64,000 nt of DNA. It comes from Adineta vaga. Taxonomy: Eukaryota > Rotifera. How positions within the stretch are numbered: position 1 is the first letter of the stretch; every line of letters begins with the position of its first letter. This document shows positions 1 to 9,311 of the stretch, one piece after another. The stretch covers positions 13,144,001-13,208,000 of the forward strand of contig CP075493.1 of assembly GCA_021613535.1 (NCBI GenBank). Reading direction: 5' to 3'. Under the pieces are notes generated by a model. The model worked only from the letters and a program-made list of their open reading frames with translations. It had not been told where the DNA came from and searched no databases. The translations under genes were made by a program, and so were the position numbers.

Positions 1-664
1 AATCTTTTGTATACCAATTGAGAATAGTATCATTTGAACATGACTTATCAAAACAATGAATTCGAAATAATTCATTGGGAAAATTTTTATATTCTAATCT
101 ACATTGATTTAACATGATTTGTTTTAATTCATCCATATTCATGTTATTTCTCTGTTCAATTAAATGGGAAATCAAATATCGATAACAAAATATTGTTAAA
201 CTGTTGCCACTTAGATTTGTTAAGGTTTGATCAATCTTGTTCTCATACAACGAAGATATATTGATTGATAAGTCATTTGTATAAGTTAATAAAATATCTT
301 TACGTAATCGATTGATTAATTCATAGAGATTTTCGAATGGACCGACTAATTTAGAATAATCTTGTTTATCCAATTGACTAGTTTCATGTTGTTGTGTTAG
401 AGCATAAATAGAATGAATTTGAGATAAATCTTCAAAATTTGATAGACATTCTAAATTCATCAGCAGTACAAGTAGAATTTTACGTTCACTTTGAACTTCA
501 TGTATGTAACTGATACAAGCTTCCATGGAACTAAATTTCTCTAAGTAATCAGCAAACTTTATTAGAGATTTTGGCATGTCACTTGATGAAAGCCAAACAA
601 CACGAAAATCATCATGATTTTGAGTTTCATCCAATTCAGTCAATGATAAATTGTATTCTTCCAT
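1..664 (-). CDS. ART/TPR-type protein, N-terminal part, runs off left edge
   Basis: An open frame starts at the ATG at 664 and stays open for 221 codons to the window edge, so the 3' part is missing. The N-terminus has no signal peptide and no domain I recognise by itself. Its last ~50 residues (a helical stretch ending FDKSCSNDTILNWYTKD) line up in spacing and key residues with the segment just before the ADP-ribosyltransferase domain of the gene at 26187 (FEREYSSNMAISWYTGGSF). I therefore infer a paralogue: a conserved N-terminal region, then an arginine ADP-ribosyltransferase, probably then TPRs beyond the edge. The catalytic domain itself is not visible here, so the function is inferred only from the paralogue. 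Confidence 0.6.
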   Translation of the reverse strand, partial: MEEYNLSLTELDETQNHDDFRVVWLSSSDMPKSLIKFADYLEKFSSMEACISYIHEVQSERKILLVLLMNLECLSNFEDLSQIHSIYALTQQHETSQLDKQDYSKLVGPFENLYELINRLRKDILLTYTNDLSINISSLYENKIDQTLTNLSGNSLTIFCYRYLISHLIEQRNNMNMDELKQIMLNQCRLEYKNFPNELFRIHCFDKSCSNDTILNWYTKD

Positions 665-1088
665 ATTCTATGTGATGCATCCAACTAAACGAAGTATTTA
701 TACGCTGATGAATTGTTTTTACAATATGATTTGATATTAACATCGATTTGAATATATCAATCGATGAAATATATGCATGAATAATAACAGAAAACTAGAT
801 GCTTACCTATATATTAATCATGATCAAAGAGTGTGTGCTCATAGAAGAAAACAAATTTACATGTCTATAACATCTATAAAATCTCATTGTTTATTAGTAA
901 ATATTTAACATAGTCCAAACAGGAATGGCAGAAAATATGGAGATATATTCTCTATTTTTACGATTATATTAATCTGTATGTAGAAATCATTTTTTTTGCA
1001 AAAAAAAACAACCCAAGTTGAAGATAAGACCTTTTATACATCACGAAGCATGTGTACATCTATCAGTATATACTCTCGATCATTTTGA
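665..1088. other. Intergenic upstream of the left-edge gene
   Basis: AT-rich spacer with no convincing open frame. It should hold the promoter of the minus-strand gene ending at the left edge, but no clear TATA element was seen. Confidence 0.5.
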
Positions 1089-1171
1089 GGGTGGGTGGGT
1101 GTGGGTGTGGGTGGGTGTGGGTGTGGGTGAGAGTGGATCTCCCTTCTATATATCCACACCCACCCACACCC
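1089..1171. repeat. Telomere-like GGGTGTGG tract with inverted copy
   Basis: From 1089 to 1129 the plus strand is an uninterrupted run of GGGTGGG/GGGTGTGGG units. An 18-bp block at 1103-1120 recurs as a perfect inverted copy at 1154-1171, with a 33-base spacer. The G-rich strand meets the four-G-run pattern for a G-quadruplex. The unit resembles the bdelloid TGTGGG telomere hexamer as I recall it; the relation is inference. Confidence 0.75.
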
Positions 1172-1210
1172 TATTGATAAACAGACGTGGAAGCTTCGTA
1201 TTGACAGAAT

Positions 1211-1760
1211 TTATGATTTCTTCAATAACATTAAGATCTCGTCGGTAACTCCTAGATGTTTGTAAAATATATTCATAATACCATCAACAGATTGTCTATT
1301 CCATATTTTTGTTGCATCATAATCATCTCTTGCAAAAATAAAATGACGCAAGTTAATATTATCTTGTTTAGAAGGAAAAAAATTAAATTTATTAGACGTA
1401 TTATTGACTTTTAGTTTCATTGTACGGAGTTTCGCATCAAAAAGATATTCGATTTCTTCTTTGATGATTTTCTCTGAATCTTCAATTGTTTGTACAACCA
1501 TTGAATTACGAACAATAATGATATACGAAGGACCAAAGTAAAGAGCTATTCCCCTTGGAATAGCAGTATCAGTACCAGCGGTATCAATGAAAACGATATT
1601 TACAGATAAATTTCAACCAACGGTAATAAATAAATCTTTTGCTGTATTCTGTACAAGTGTCATATCCCAATCCGATGTTGCTAACATACCAAGACTATTA
1701 ATACGAATAATAATATCATACGGGGTAACAAGGGGTGCCGTTAGAATTTCATATTAAAAA
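1211..1760 (-). pseudogene. Decayed ORF, family not recognised
   Basis: The 96-codon frame 1211-1501 continues upstream in the same frame as protein-like sequence (FIDTAGTDTAIPRG, then INSLGMLATSDWDMT further upstream) but is interrupted by an in-frame TGA near 1613, and further stops appear above 1750. No start or splice sites restore it. The DTAG tetrapeptide could suggest a nucleotide-binding fold, but no flanking P-loop is present, so I do not name a family. The simplest reading is a gene fragment losing its frame; a diverged multi-exon gene is the alternative. Confidence 0.35.
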
Positions 1761-1789
1761 AGGAATCGGTATTGGATTTATATATGCAT

Positions 1790-2430
1790 CAGTTGAGAAT
1801 ACCATACTTAACCTGAAACCAAAAGAATTTAAAGATTAAATAAAAAGTTTTTTAACTTGATTTATATTCATATAAGACATTTTTACAAAGGAAGTATCAA
1901 TGTTCGAATATTCATGTTCAAATGATAATCTTCGTTTTTCTTCTTTATTTTCTTTTGATGCAAGTTCGTATAGATATGAATGCTGTAGAATCGACGTTTA
2001 CAATTCTTAAAATGAAATCTATAAAAGTCATTTCATTTTGTTTGAAATTTATTGATAATTTAGATATGCCTTGTTCTGCAAGCAATGATCTGTTAAAATT
2101 GTTTATTTTCATCAATTCATTCAACTTTGAGTAATATACTATGCTATGACGTAGATAGTTAAATACTCGAAGAGAAAGCGGGGCATATTCTAATCTATTC
2201 TGATGGTTTAAATGATATTATATTCAAGAATATTTTTTTGATCTGTCATTGCTAATAAAAGAAGTAGTTATAGAATTTCTCACTCAATGGTTACTTCTCA
2301 TTTACTTTGATCTTAATTTATTTTGAATCTTTAAAAATTATATGTTACGACAACCATAATCTATCTTCGATGAATTATTTATTTTAGTTTTCCAACAAGA
2401 ATAACGTGACCTTTTCGTCTCCTTTTTAGA
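1790..2430. other. Intergenic spacer before the first GPCR
   Basis: AT-rich sequence without a supportable gene. A 70-codon frame at 1922-2134 has low-complexity hydrophobic content and no homology cue. Confidence 0.5.
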
Positions 2431-2433
2431 TAC

Positions 2434-2443
2434 TATATAAAAG
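2434..2443 (+). promoter_or_regulatory. TATA box of GPCR gene
   Basis: TATATAAAAG lies 72 bp upstream of the ATG at 2515. The same string occurs at nearly the same distance from the ART-TPR gene start at 26187. Confidence 0.55.
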
Positions 2444-2514
2444 ACGATACAAGAAGTATAAGATGTAAGAGATGATATTTAGATTATAATTATCATACAA
2501 AGAAAAGAAAAGAA

Positions 2515-3599
2515 ATGAGTTCATCATCAAACGATACAACTAGTGTTGGAACTATATTGAATATTGTACTTGCTCGAAAAATAACATTTGGCTTTTTAAT
2601 TACTTTGATTCTTCCATCTGTTATTGGTTCATGTTTTGTATTCTATCGTGTCATACAAAAAAGAGAAATTCTGAAACGATTGAATAATCAATTGATCTTT
2701 TGTCTTTTTATAATTTATTTTCTTCAGGTAAATATTGTATTTATGAATATTATTTCTAGAAAGAAAAACAAATCAATATTTTAGGCTACATTGGATCTAC
2801 CTTTGACAATTACATTTCTTCATCATGGTGAAGTACCAATTCCAAATTATACATTCTGTGCATATTGGTTTATTCTCATTTCTGCTCTTAATATGTGCAC
2901 TATGCATTTAAATGCTTATCTTTCAATTGAACGATATTTTCTCATATTTCATAATAAATTTCTCTTCCAGTAAGTTAAAGAACTAAATCTCAGTTAATAA
3001 TAATATCATTTTGTATGAATAGATACAAGATTATATTACATTATATACCAATGATTTTAATAATTATCAATTCAATCGTTTTTATATACGGCGTTGTAAT
3101 TCTCTATCCATGTGAAAATCAATTTAATTATTATGCTTTAGCATGTGGCACTTCATGTTCTGTATTAGATCCAACGTTTGGAGTATTTTTATGGATATTT
3201 TCATTTGTTGCACCACTACTTATTATCATTCTATCCAATGGTTTTCTTCTTACAAGAGTTATTCTTCATAAACGACGAATGTTACAAAAGAATGTTTGGC
3301 AAAAAAATAAAGGTATGGTTTTACAACTTTTATCTGTTACTGGAATGTTATACATTTCTTGGTTACCAATAAGCATTGCTACTGTTATCAATATAGCACA
3401 TTCAACTCCACTTCTATTAGAACTTCATGGAAATTGGTTATTAGTTGGTTTGATCTATATACCTGTATTAAGTTCACCAATGACAGCTAGTATTGCAATA
3501 CCTGAACTAAGAGTTGATATTCGTGGATGGTTCAATCGAAGACGTCCCTACGTTGGTGACGGTCAAACTCGACCCACCATTCCAACTGGAACACAATAA
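2515..3599 (+). CDS. Rhodopsin-like G-protein-coupled receptor
   Basis: Three exons: 2515-2727, 2785-2969 and 3023-3599. The introns are 57 and 53 bp, with GTAAAT/TTTTAG and GTAAGT/AATAG borders, and the join gives 324 residues. The product has a short N-terminus with an N-glycosylation site (NDTT), then seven hydrophobic segments. TM3 ends in IERYF, matching the E/DRY G-protein-coupling motif, and TM6 shows FxWLP-like sequence (YISWLPIS). The cytoplasmic tail is short and arginine-rich. This fits the large family of small rhodopsin-like receptors in bdelloids; the partial gene at 63692 looks like a relative. Ligand unknown. NPxxY in TM7 is not recognisable. Confidence 0.85.
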
Positions 3600-3871
3600 A
3601 ATAATATTTTAAATTAAAAACATAACATTTCATTAACAATATTGATGTTGTTCTATGCATATGAACTGTCAGTCTTTTCTTCGATATCAGGCCGTTTGGC
3701 CCTTTTCTTTTCGGCCTAACGATGACACATTGTACTCTTTTGCCTTTTAAACTTGCACTATAAAGATATTTCTTTTCGCCACTTTCATCGTGCGTCCTTT
3801 ATCACTTTTTTCTCTCACTCATTGCAAGTGATATGGCAATGTTATCTTCATCTATTCAATGAGTAAATCAA

Positions 3872-5464
3872 TTGCGAGATGAATCAATTCCTAAGGATAG
3901 TTTATTAGGAAATTTAATGCCTGATACATCTGTTCTTAATGTGTGCTATATTCCACGACAATGTGGTCTTTTAACAGATGATGAAATTAATCTTACTGAA
4001 AATTATACAGCTTGTCAACTTGTTACTCTATTAGCTCAAGGTCATTTAAAAGCTGAACAAGTCATTAGAGCTTATCTTAAACGAGCTGGTATTGCTCATC
4101 AATTGACTAATTGTGCTACGGAATTTCTTGGTGAAGAAGCAATCGATCGAGCTAAATATTTGGATGAAGAATTTCGACGACGAGGTGGACCTATAGGACC
4201 ACTTCATGGTTTACCGATTTCTGTTAAAGATATGATACCGATGCATGGACGAAGAAATGATTCAGGTTGGATGAAATGGATCGATCAAATTGCTGAAGAT
4301 GATGCTCATATTTTGAAAATTCTTCATGCAGCAGGAGCAATCTTTTATGTTCGAACAAATCAACCACAAACGTTGATGCATATTGAATGTGATAGTGCCA
4401 TTTTTGGTACTACTCAAAATCCATTTAATCGAAATTTATCATCGGGTGGAAGTTCCGGTGGTGAAGGTGCCCTTCTTGGTTTGAAAGGAAGTATTATGGG
4501 TATAGGAACTGATATTGGTGGAAGTATTCGTGCTCCAGCTGCTAATAATGGAGTTTATGGATTAAAACCAACGACATTTCGAATACCATTACAAGGTTTT
4601 AAGGTAGCTCAATTGGGAAGAGAAAGTATTATTGCTGTTACTGGACCACTTGCACGTTCAAGAGAAGATCTTGATTTATTCATGAAAACAATACTTGATG
4701 CTCAACCATGGTTAAAAGAACCATCTCTTGTACCCATACCATGGAGATCGATTGAATTGGATTCAACTAAATTAACTGTAGCTGTTATGTGGGATGATAA
4801 TGTTGTACATCCTCATCCACCGATTACTCGAGCTCTTCGAGAAACTATTGATTATTTGAAAAAATCCGGAATTCAAATTATTGATTGGGAACCAATCGAT
4901 CATCAGAAATGTTGGGATATAGCTAGTGCACTATACTTTTGTAATGGAGCCGAAGAAGAACTTGATTTGATGGCAGATGTGGGTGAACAACCATTACCAT
5001 TAACTGAATGGATTCACAATCAACCAAATGTTAAAAAACGTACCTGGCTAGAAATGAATCAACTGATTTTCGAACGAGAAGTTTATCGTAGTTGTTATGC
5101 ACAAACATGGAATGAACGAGAAATCTCATTTAATTGTTCAATTGATTGTCTACTTACACCTGTTGAACCCTCTGCTGCTCCTCTACATGGAACAAGTAAA
5201 TGGTGGGGTTATACTTCTGCATGGAATCTTCTTGATTATCCAACAGTTATATTTCCTGTGACCACAGTTGATCTTGTCAAAGATCAAGTCGAAGTTGATT
5301 ATAAACCACGAAATACACTTGATAGTGAAAATTATAAATTATATACATCACCACAAGTATATGTAAATGCTCCTGTTGGATTACAAATTGTATGTCGCCG
5401 ATACAACGATGAGAAAGCATTGAAATGTCTTGAAATAATTGAGCGAGCAATGGGAAGAAAATAA
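3872..5464 (+). CDS. Acetamidase-type amidase (amidase signature family), fungal character
   Basis: An uninterrupted 530-codon frame hydrolysing amides, probably cytosolic. The Ser-Ser-Lys triad is visible: Lys about 119 in GLPISVKD, the cis-Ser loop SSGGSSGGE around 190-197, and the nucleophile about Ser218 in GTDIGGSIRAPA. The N-terminal order (CGLLTDDEINLTENY, then AHQLTNCATEFL) follows the fungal acetamidase (AmdS) pattern rather than animal FAAH, and the length is close to that family. No ATG begins this frame: 3872 is TTG, a TGA lies just upstream at 3860, and the first in-frame ATG is 3917. Either translation starts at 3917, or a short 5' exon or sequence error hides the start. Horizontal origin is inferred from the family pattern. 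Confidence 0.85.
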   Translation: MRDESIPKDSLLGNLMPDTSVLNVCYIPRQCGLLTDDEINLTENYTACQLVTLLAQGHLKAEQVIRAYLKRAGIAHQLTNCATEFLGEEAIDRAKYLDEEFRRRGGPIGPLHGLPISVKDMIPMHGRRNDSGWMKWIDQIAEDDAHILKILHAAGAIFYVRTNQPQTLMHIECDSAIFGTTQNPFNRNLSSGGSSGGEGALLGLKGSIMGIGTDIGGSIRAPAANNGVYGLKPTTFRIPLQGFKVAQLGRESIIAVTGPLARSREDLDLFMKTILDAQPWLKEPSLVPIPWRSIELDSTKLTVAVMWDDNVVHPHPPITRALRETIDYLKKSGIQIIDWEPIDHQKCWDIASALYFCNGAEEELDLMADVGEQPLPLTEWIHNQPNVKKRTWLEMNQLIFEREVYRSCYAQTWNEREISFNCSIDCLLTPVEPSAAPLHGTSKWWGYTSAWNLLDYPTVIFPVTTVDLVKDQVEVDYKPRNTLDSENYKLYTSPQVYVNAPVGLQIVCRRYNDEKALKCLEIIERAMGRK

Positions 5465-5707
5465 TTGAAACAAAAGACAAACACTTTTTTTTTGTATAGA
5501 TATAATCTTATTAAGAAATTTATTTCGGTGTCGATCAAGTTTTCTCTTCTTTCTGAATTTAATTTCAAACAAATAATGCCGTAAAAGTAAATGCATTTTA
5601 TTTACATAAGAACTCGAAAAAAATCCCTCTGTTCTTACTTCCGTTTTTTTTCAGTTTATAAATTTCAATGAAAAAGAACAAAATTCTTTCTCAACAAGAA
5701 TTGATCA

Positions 5708-7424
5708 ATGACTGAGAGCTCTATTCCTCAACGTTTTCTTGATGCTAATGAAGAACCTCATCAAATTTTAGCACCTATCACGGGATATGAACAAGTTTCA
5801 CTCGTTTCATTATTAGAAGCTATTCAACCAATCAAACATTTACTTTATAATATTGATACAGTGCTCGAAACAGCACAAAGAAGTTGTCGACAACCAATCG
5901 ATGGATTAACACAAGATGAATCAACTGCTGTTTGTCTATACACAATGCAATGGCCTAAACCTTACAAAAGTTTATTTACTTTATTAAATGAAACTCTTCG
6001 CTCACAAGATCAAGATTCTCTAATACCATGGTTCCTTTTTCTCAAATTAGTTCTGACTGCTCTGCACAAACTTCCATCATTCACTGGTGTAATTTATCGT
6101 GGTGTTCGAGGAAATCTAAGTGATTATTATAAAAATAAGAATCAGGTTTGGTGGGGATTTAGCTCATGTACTGAACATATCAATATTATCGAAGGATTTA
6201 TTGGATTAAATGATGATCGAACTATTTTCAATATTGAATGTTTGAATGGTAAATCAATTCAATCACATTCGTATTTCAAAAAAGAAAATGAAATTCTTCT
6301 TCTCCCTGGAACTTGTCTTGAAATTGTGGGAAAACTAAAAGCTGCATCAGGATTAACAATTATTCATTTGAAAGAAAAACAACCACTTTACCTGACACTT
6401 CCTTCACGTTCTGATAATCCAATTCCAGTAATTCAACCATTCAGTAAGTTAATTTAGACATCAGTAGAGTGTGAGTGCCAGTTTTTCTTATTCATACGCT
6501 TGCATAACAACCCTCAACGTTCTTTTAGTATCAAAATTTACACAACACGCAACCATTGTAATGGGAGGAAATGCACAAGGCAACGAATTAAATCAACTCT
6601 CTTGTCCTTGTGGAATTTTTATTGATGACAAGAAAACGATTTTTATTGCTGATTATGAAAATCATCGTATAGTTCAATGGAAATCTGATGAAAACAAAGG
6701 ACAAATGATTGTAGGTGAAGCTAAAAAAGGAAATAGAAGGAATCAACTGAATCGACCAACAGATGTGATTGTTGATCAACGAAATCATTCACTTATCATT
6801 GCTGATCGCGGAAATAGACGAGTCATTCGATGTTTTATTGATGATCAAAACCAACAAGAAATTCTCATCGAAGATATTCGTTGTTCTCGTTTAACAATGG
6901 ATCAGTATGGGTACCTCTATGTTTCTGACTGTGAAAAGAATGAAGTGAGACGATGGGAAATTGGTGAGAAAGGAGAAGGAACATTAGTTGCAGGTGGGAA
7001 TGGAAAATGCGATCAGCTCAATCAACTCAATCATCCAACTTTTCTTTTCGTTGATGAAAATCAATCGATTTACATTTCCGATTGGAAAAATCATCGTGTA
7101 ATGAAATGGTTGAAAGATGCGAGTGAAGGAATTGTTGTAGCTGGAGGTAAGGGCATAGGAAGTAATCTCAATCAATTATTTTATCCGGAAGGATTGTTTG
7201 TTGATTCATGGAATCGAATTTATGTAGCAGATTTCGGTAATGATCGAATAATGCGATGGTGTGAAGGATCCGAAGAAGGTGAGATTGTTGTTGGTGGAAA
7301 TGGTCAAGGAAATCAGACAAATCAATTCTATCGTCCGAATGCTTTAGCGTTTGACCAGGATGGAAATCTTTATGTTGTAGATCGTTTAAACCATCGAATC
7401 GTTCGATTCGATTTGATTTTGTGA
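5708..7424 (+). CDS. Arginine ADP-ribosyltransferase fused to NHL-repeat propeller
   Basis: Two exons, 5708-6443 and 6529-7424, join in phase (GTAAGT / TTTTAG) to give 543 residues. Residues ~30-225 form an R-S-E class ART domain: Arg131 in IYRGV, Ser152 in WWGFSSCT, and Glu193/Glu195 in KENEILL (ExE, arginine specificity). This domain transfers ADP-ribose from NAD. Residues ~255-543 form a six-bladed NHL propeller, with each blade showing FVDxxxxIYIxDxxNHRVMKW-like sequence and VAGGNGxGxxxNQL turns. No signal peptide precedes the ART domain. If the intron is retained, a TAG closes the protein straight after the ART domain, so a short ART-only product is possible. The downstream gene at 7766 shares the propeller but has a different N-terminus. 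Confidence 0.85.
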
Positions 7425-7765
7425 TTGAAATTTTCATTAAAAAAAAATTGTTTTCTTTTGAAAATACTAAAGTGTGGAAACCATACGCACACCCTTACCA
7501 CCAATGGTATGTTTTCTAATTACACTTTTTAAATGAGATATGCGTGATATAATATGTATGAATAAATACAAAATTACACCTGACGAGGAAAACGAATATA
7601 TTCTGTTTATTAGAAATAGAAGCAAACCATCGTATAATTAATTTTGTTTTCGTTCTGTCATTGCTTTTCGAGATCTATTGTGATATGGCGTTTTTTTTTC
7701 AATTTCTTATTCAAAAATATTAGATAATTGAGTAGGTTTCATTTGAAAATTTTTTATCTAAATCA
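7425..7765. other. Intergenic between the tandem NHL genes
   Basis: AT-rich spacer of ~340 bp with poly-A and poly-T runs; nothing coding seen. It should contain the 3' end of the ART-NHL gene and the promoter of the next. Confidence 0.5.
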
Positions 7766-9151
7766 ATGGCCACACTAAATCAGACGACACAATGTTTTGA
7801 ATGTAAATTATATAAAGTAAGTACATGTATTTGTGAAGGTTGTTCAAAGGAATTTTGTGGTGAAGATATAATTAAACATCAACAAATGTTAAATGAACAG
7901 TTCAATGTTATAAGTAAAGATTATGATCAATTTCAACATACTATCGATGAACAAAAACAACATTCATCAAATCAATCATTAATTGAAGAAATCAATCAAT
8001 GGGAAAAGAATTCAATAGAAATTATTCAACAAAACGCACAAAAATGTCGACAAATCGTTATTGAACATTCGAAAGAATTTCTTGATAATATTGAAAAGAA
8101 ATTTCTAGTTTTATCTAGATTAGTCGAAGGAATTCATGAGGAAAATGAGTTCAATGAACTGCATCTGAATTATTTAAGAGATAAACTAACAAAATTGACT
8201 AAAGAATTCAATGATCCAAAAAAAATTTCTATTCAAAAAAATCCATCATCGACATTTATAGATGAAATTTCAATTGTTATAGCAAATAAATTTCAAAGTA
8301 ATTAATTTTGTATGAAAAGAAAAGATCTTCTCCTTTTTTTTGTCCTTGCCTTAGAAGCAAAAAGCAAACAAGATGGAGAAGTTTTCGTGAAAGGACAAGA
8401 AAAGAAAACGATCTCTGTTGCTGATCAGGGAAAATCTCGTATCATTCAACGCAAATGTGATGGACATATGGTGTATATCATTCGAAGCGAAAATGAATCA
8501 GAAGACGTAACAGATCAATTGGAGCGACCAACAGATGTGATTGTTGACCAACAAAATCACTCACTTATCGTTGCTGAACGAGGAAATAGACGAATCATTC
8601 GATGTTTTGATGATCAAAAACAGGAAATTCTGATTGAGAATATTTCATGTCGAAGTTTAACAATGGATAAAGATGGACTTCTTTACGTTTCTGACTGTGA
8701 AAAGGATGAAGTAAGACGATGGAAAATTGGTGAAAAAGGAGAAGGAACATTAGTTGCCGGTGGAAATGGCAAAGGCGATCAACTCAATCAACTCAATGTT
8801 CCTTTTCATATCTTTGTCGATGGAAATCAATCGATTTATATTTCGGATTACGAAAATCATCGTGTAATGAAATGGTTGAAAGATGCGAGTGAAGGAATTG
8901 TTGTAGCTGGAGGAAATGGTATAGGGAATAATCTGAATCAATTATCTCATCCTCAAACATTATTTGTTGATTCATGTGGTCAAATTTATATACTAGATTT
9001 CGGTAATGATCGAATAATGCGATGGTGTGAAGGATCTCGAGAAGGCGAAGTTGTTCGTAGTGGAAATGCAAAAAGAAATCAGACAAATCAATTGGACTGT
9101 CCTACTGAATTGTCATTTGACCAGGATAGAAATCTTGATGTCGCTGATTAA
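7766..9151 (+). CDS. Zinc-finger/coiled-coil NHL-repeat protein, shortened last blade
   Basis: Two exons, 7766-8297 and 8355-9151, join in phase across a 57-bp intron (GTAATT / CCTTAG) to give 442 residues. The N-terminal ~35 residues hold eight Cys/His (CFECK, CICEGCSKEFC, then H), like a degenerate B-box zinc finger. A long coiled coil follows (~residues 40-165), then an NHL propeller almost identical in places to the gene upstream (KWLKDASEGIVVAGG). The order resembles TRIM-NHL proteins without a RING. The last blade stops at NLDVAD followed by TAA TAA, while the neighbour continues with NHRIVRFD. The downstream bases still resemble the lost coding sequence, so the C-terminus has been cut by recent mutation. 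The first blade is also eroded. The protein may be functional or in early decay. Confidence 0.75.
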
Positions 9152-9311
9152 TAAAATCAAGAAATCGTTTCGATCTGATTTGATTTTTTGACTGAAACTC
9201 ATATTCTCACGGACTCTATCCTTGTAATGTATCATTGGTTTGTTATCATGTTTTATTATTTGTCTTTTTACGTATGTTGTTTTTTTTTGAAAGAAAATAA
9301 AATATTTTGCC

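Noticed and set aside
1598-1606. DTAG tetrapeptide as a GTPase G3 motif
   Set aside because: No P-loop or NKxD motif accompanies it and the frame is broken, so a GTPase call is not supported.
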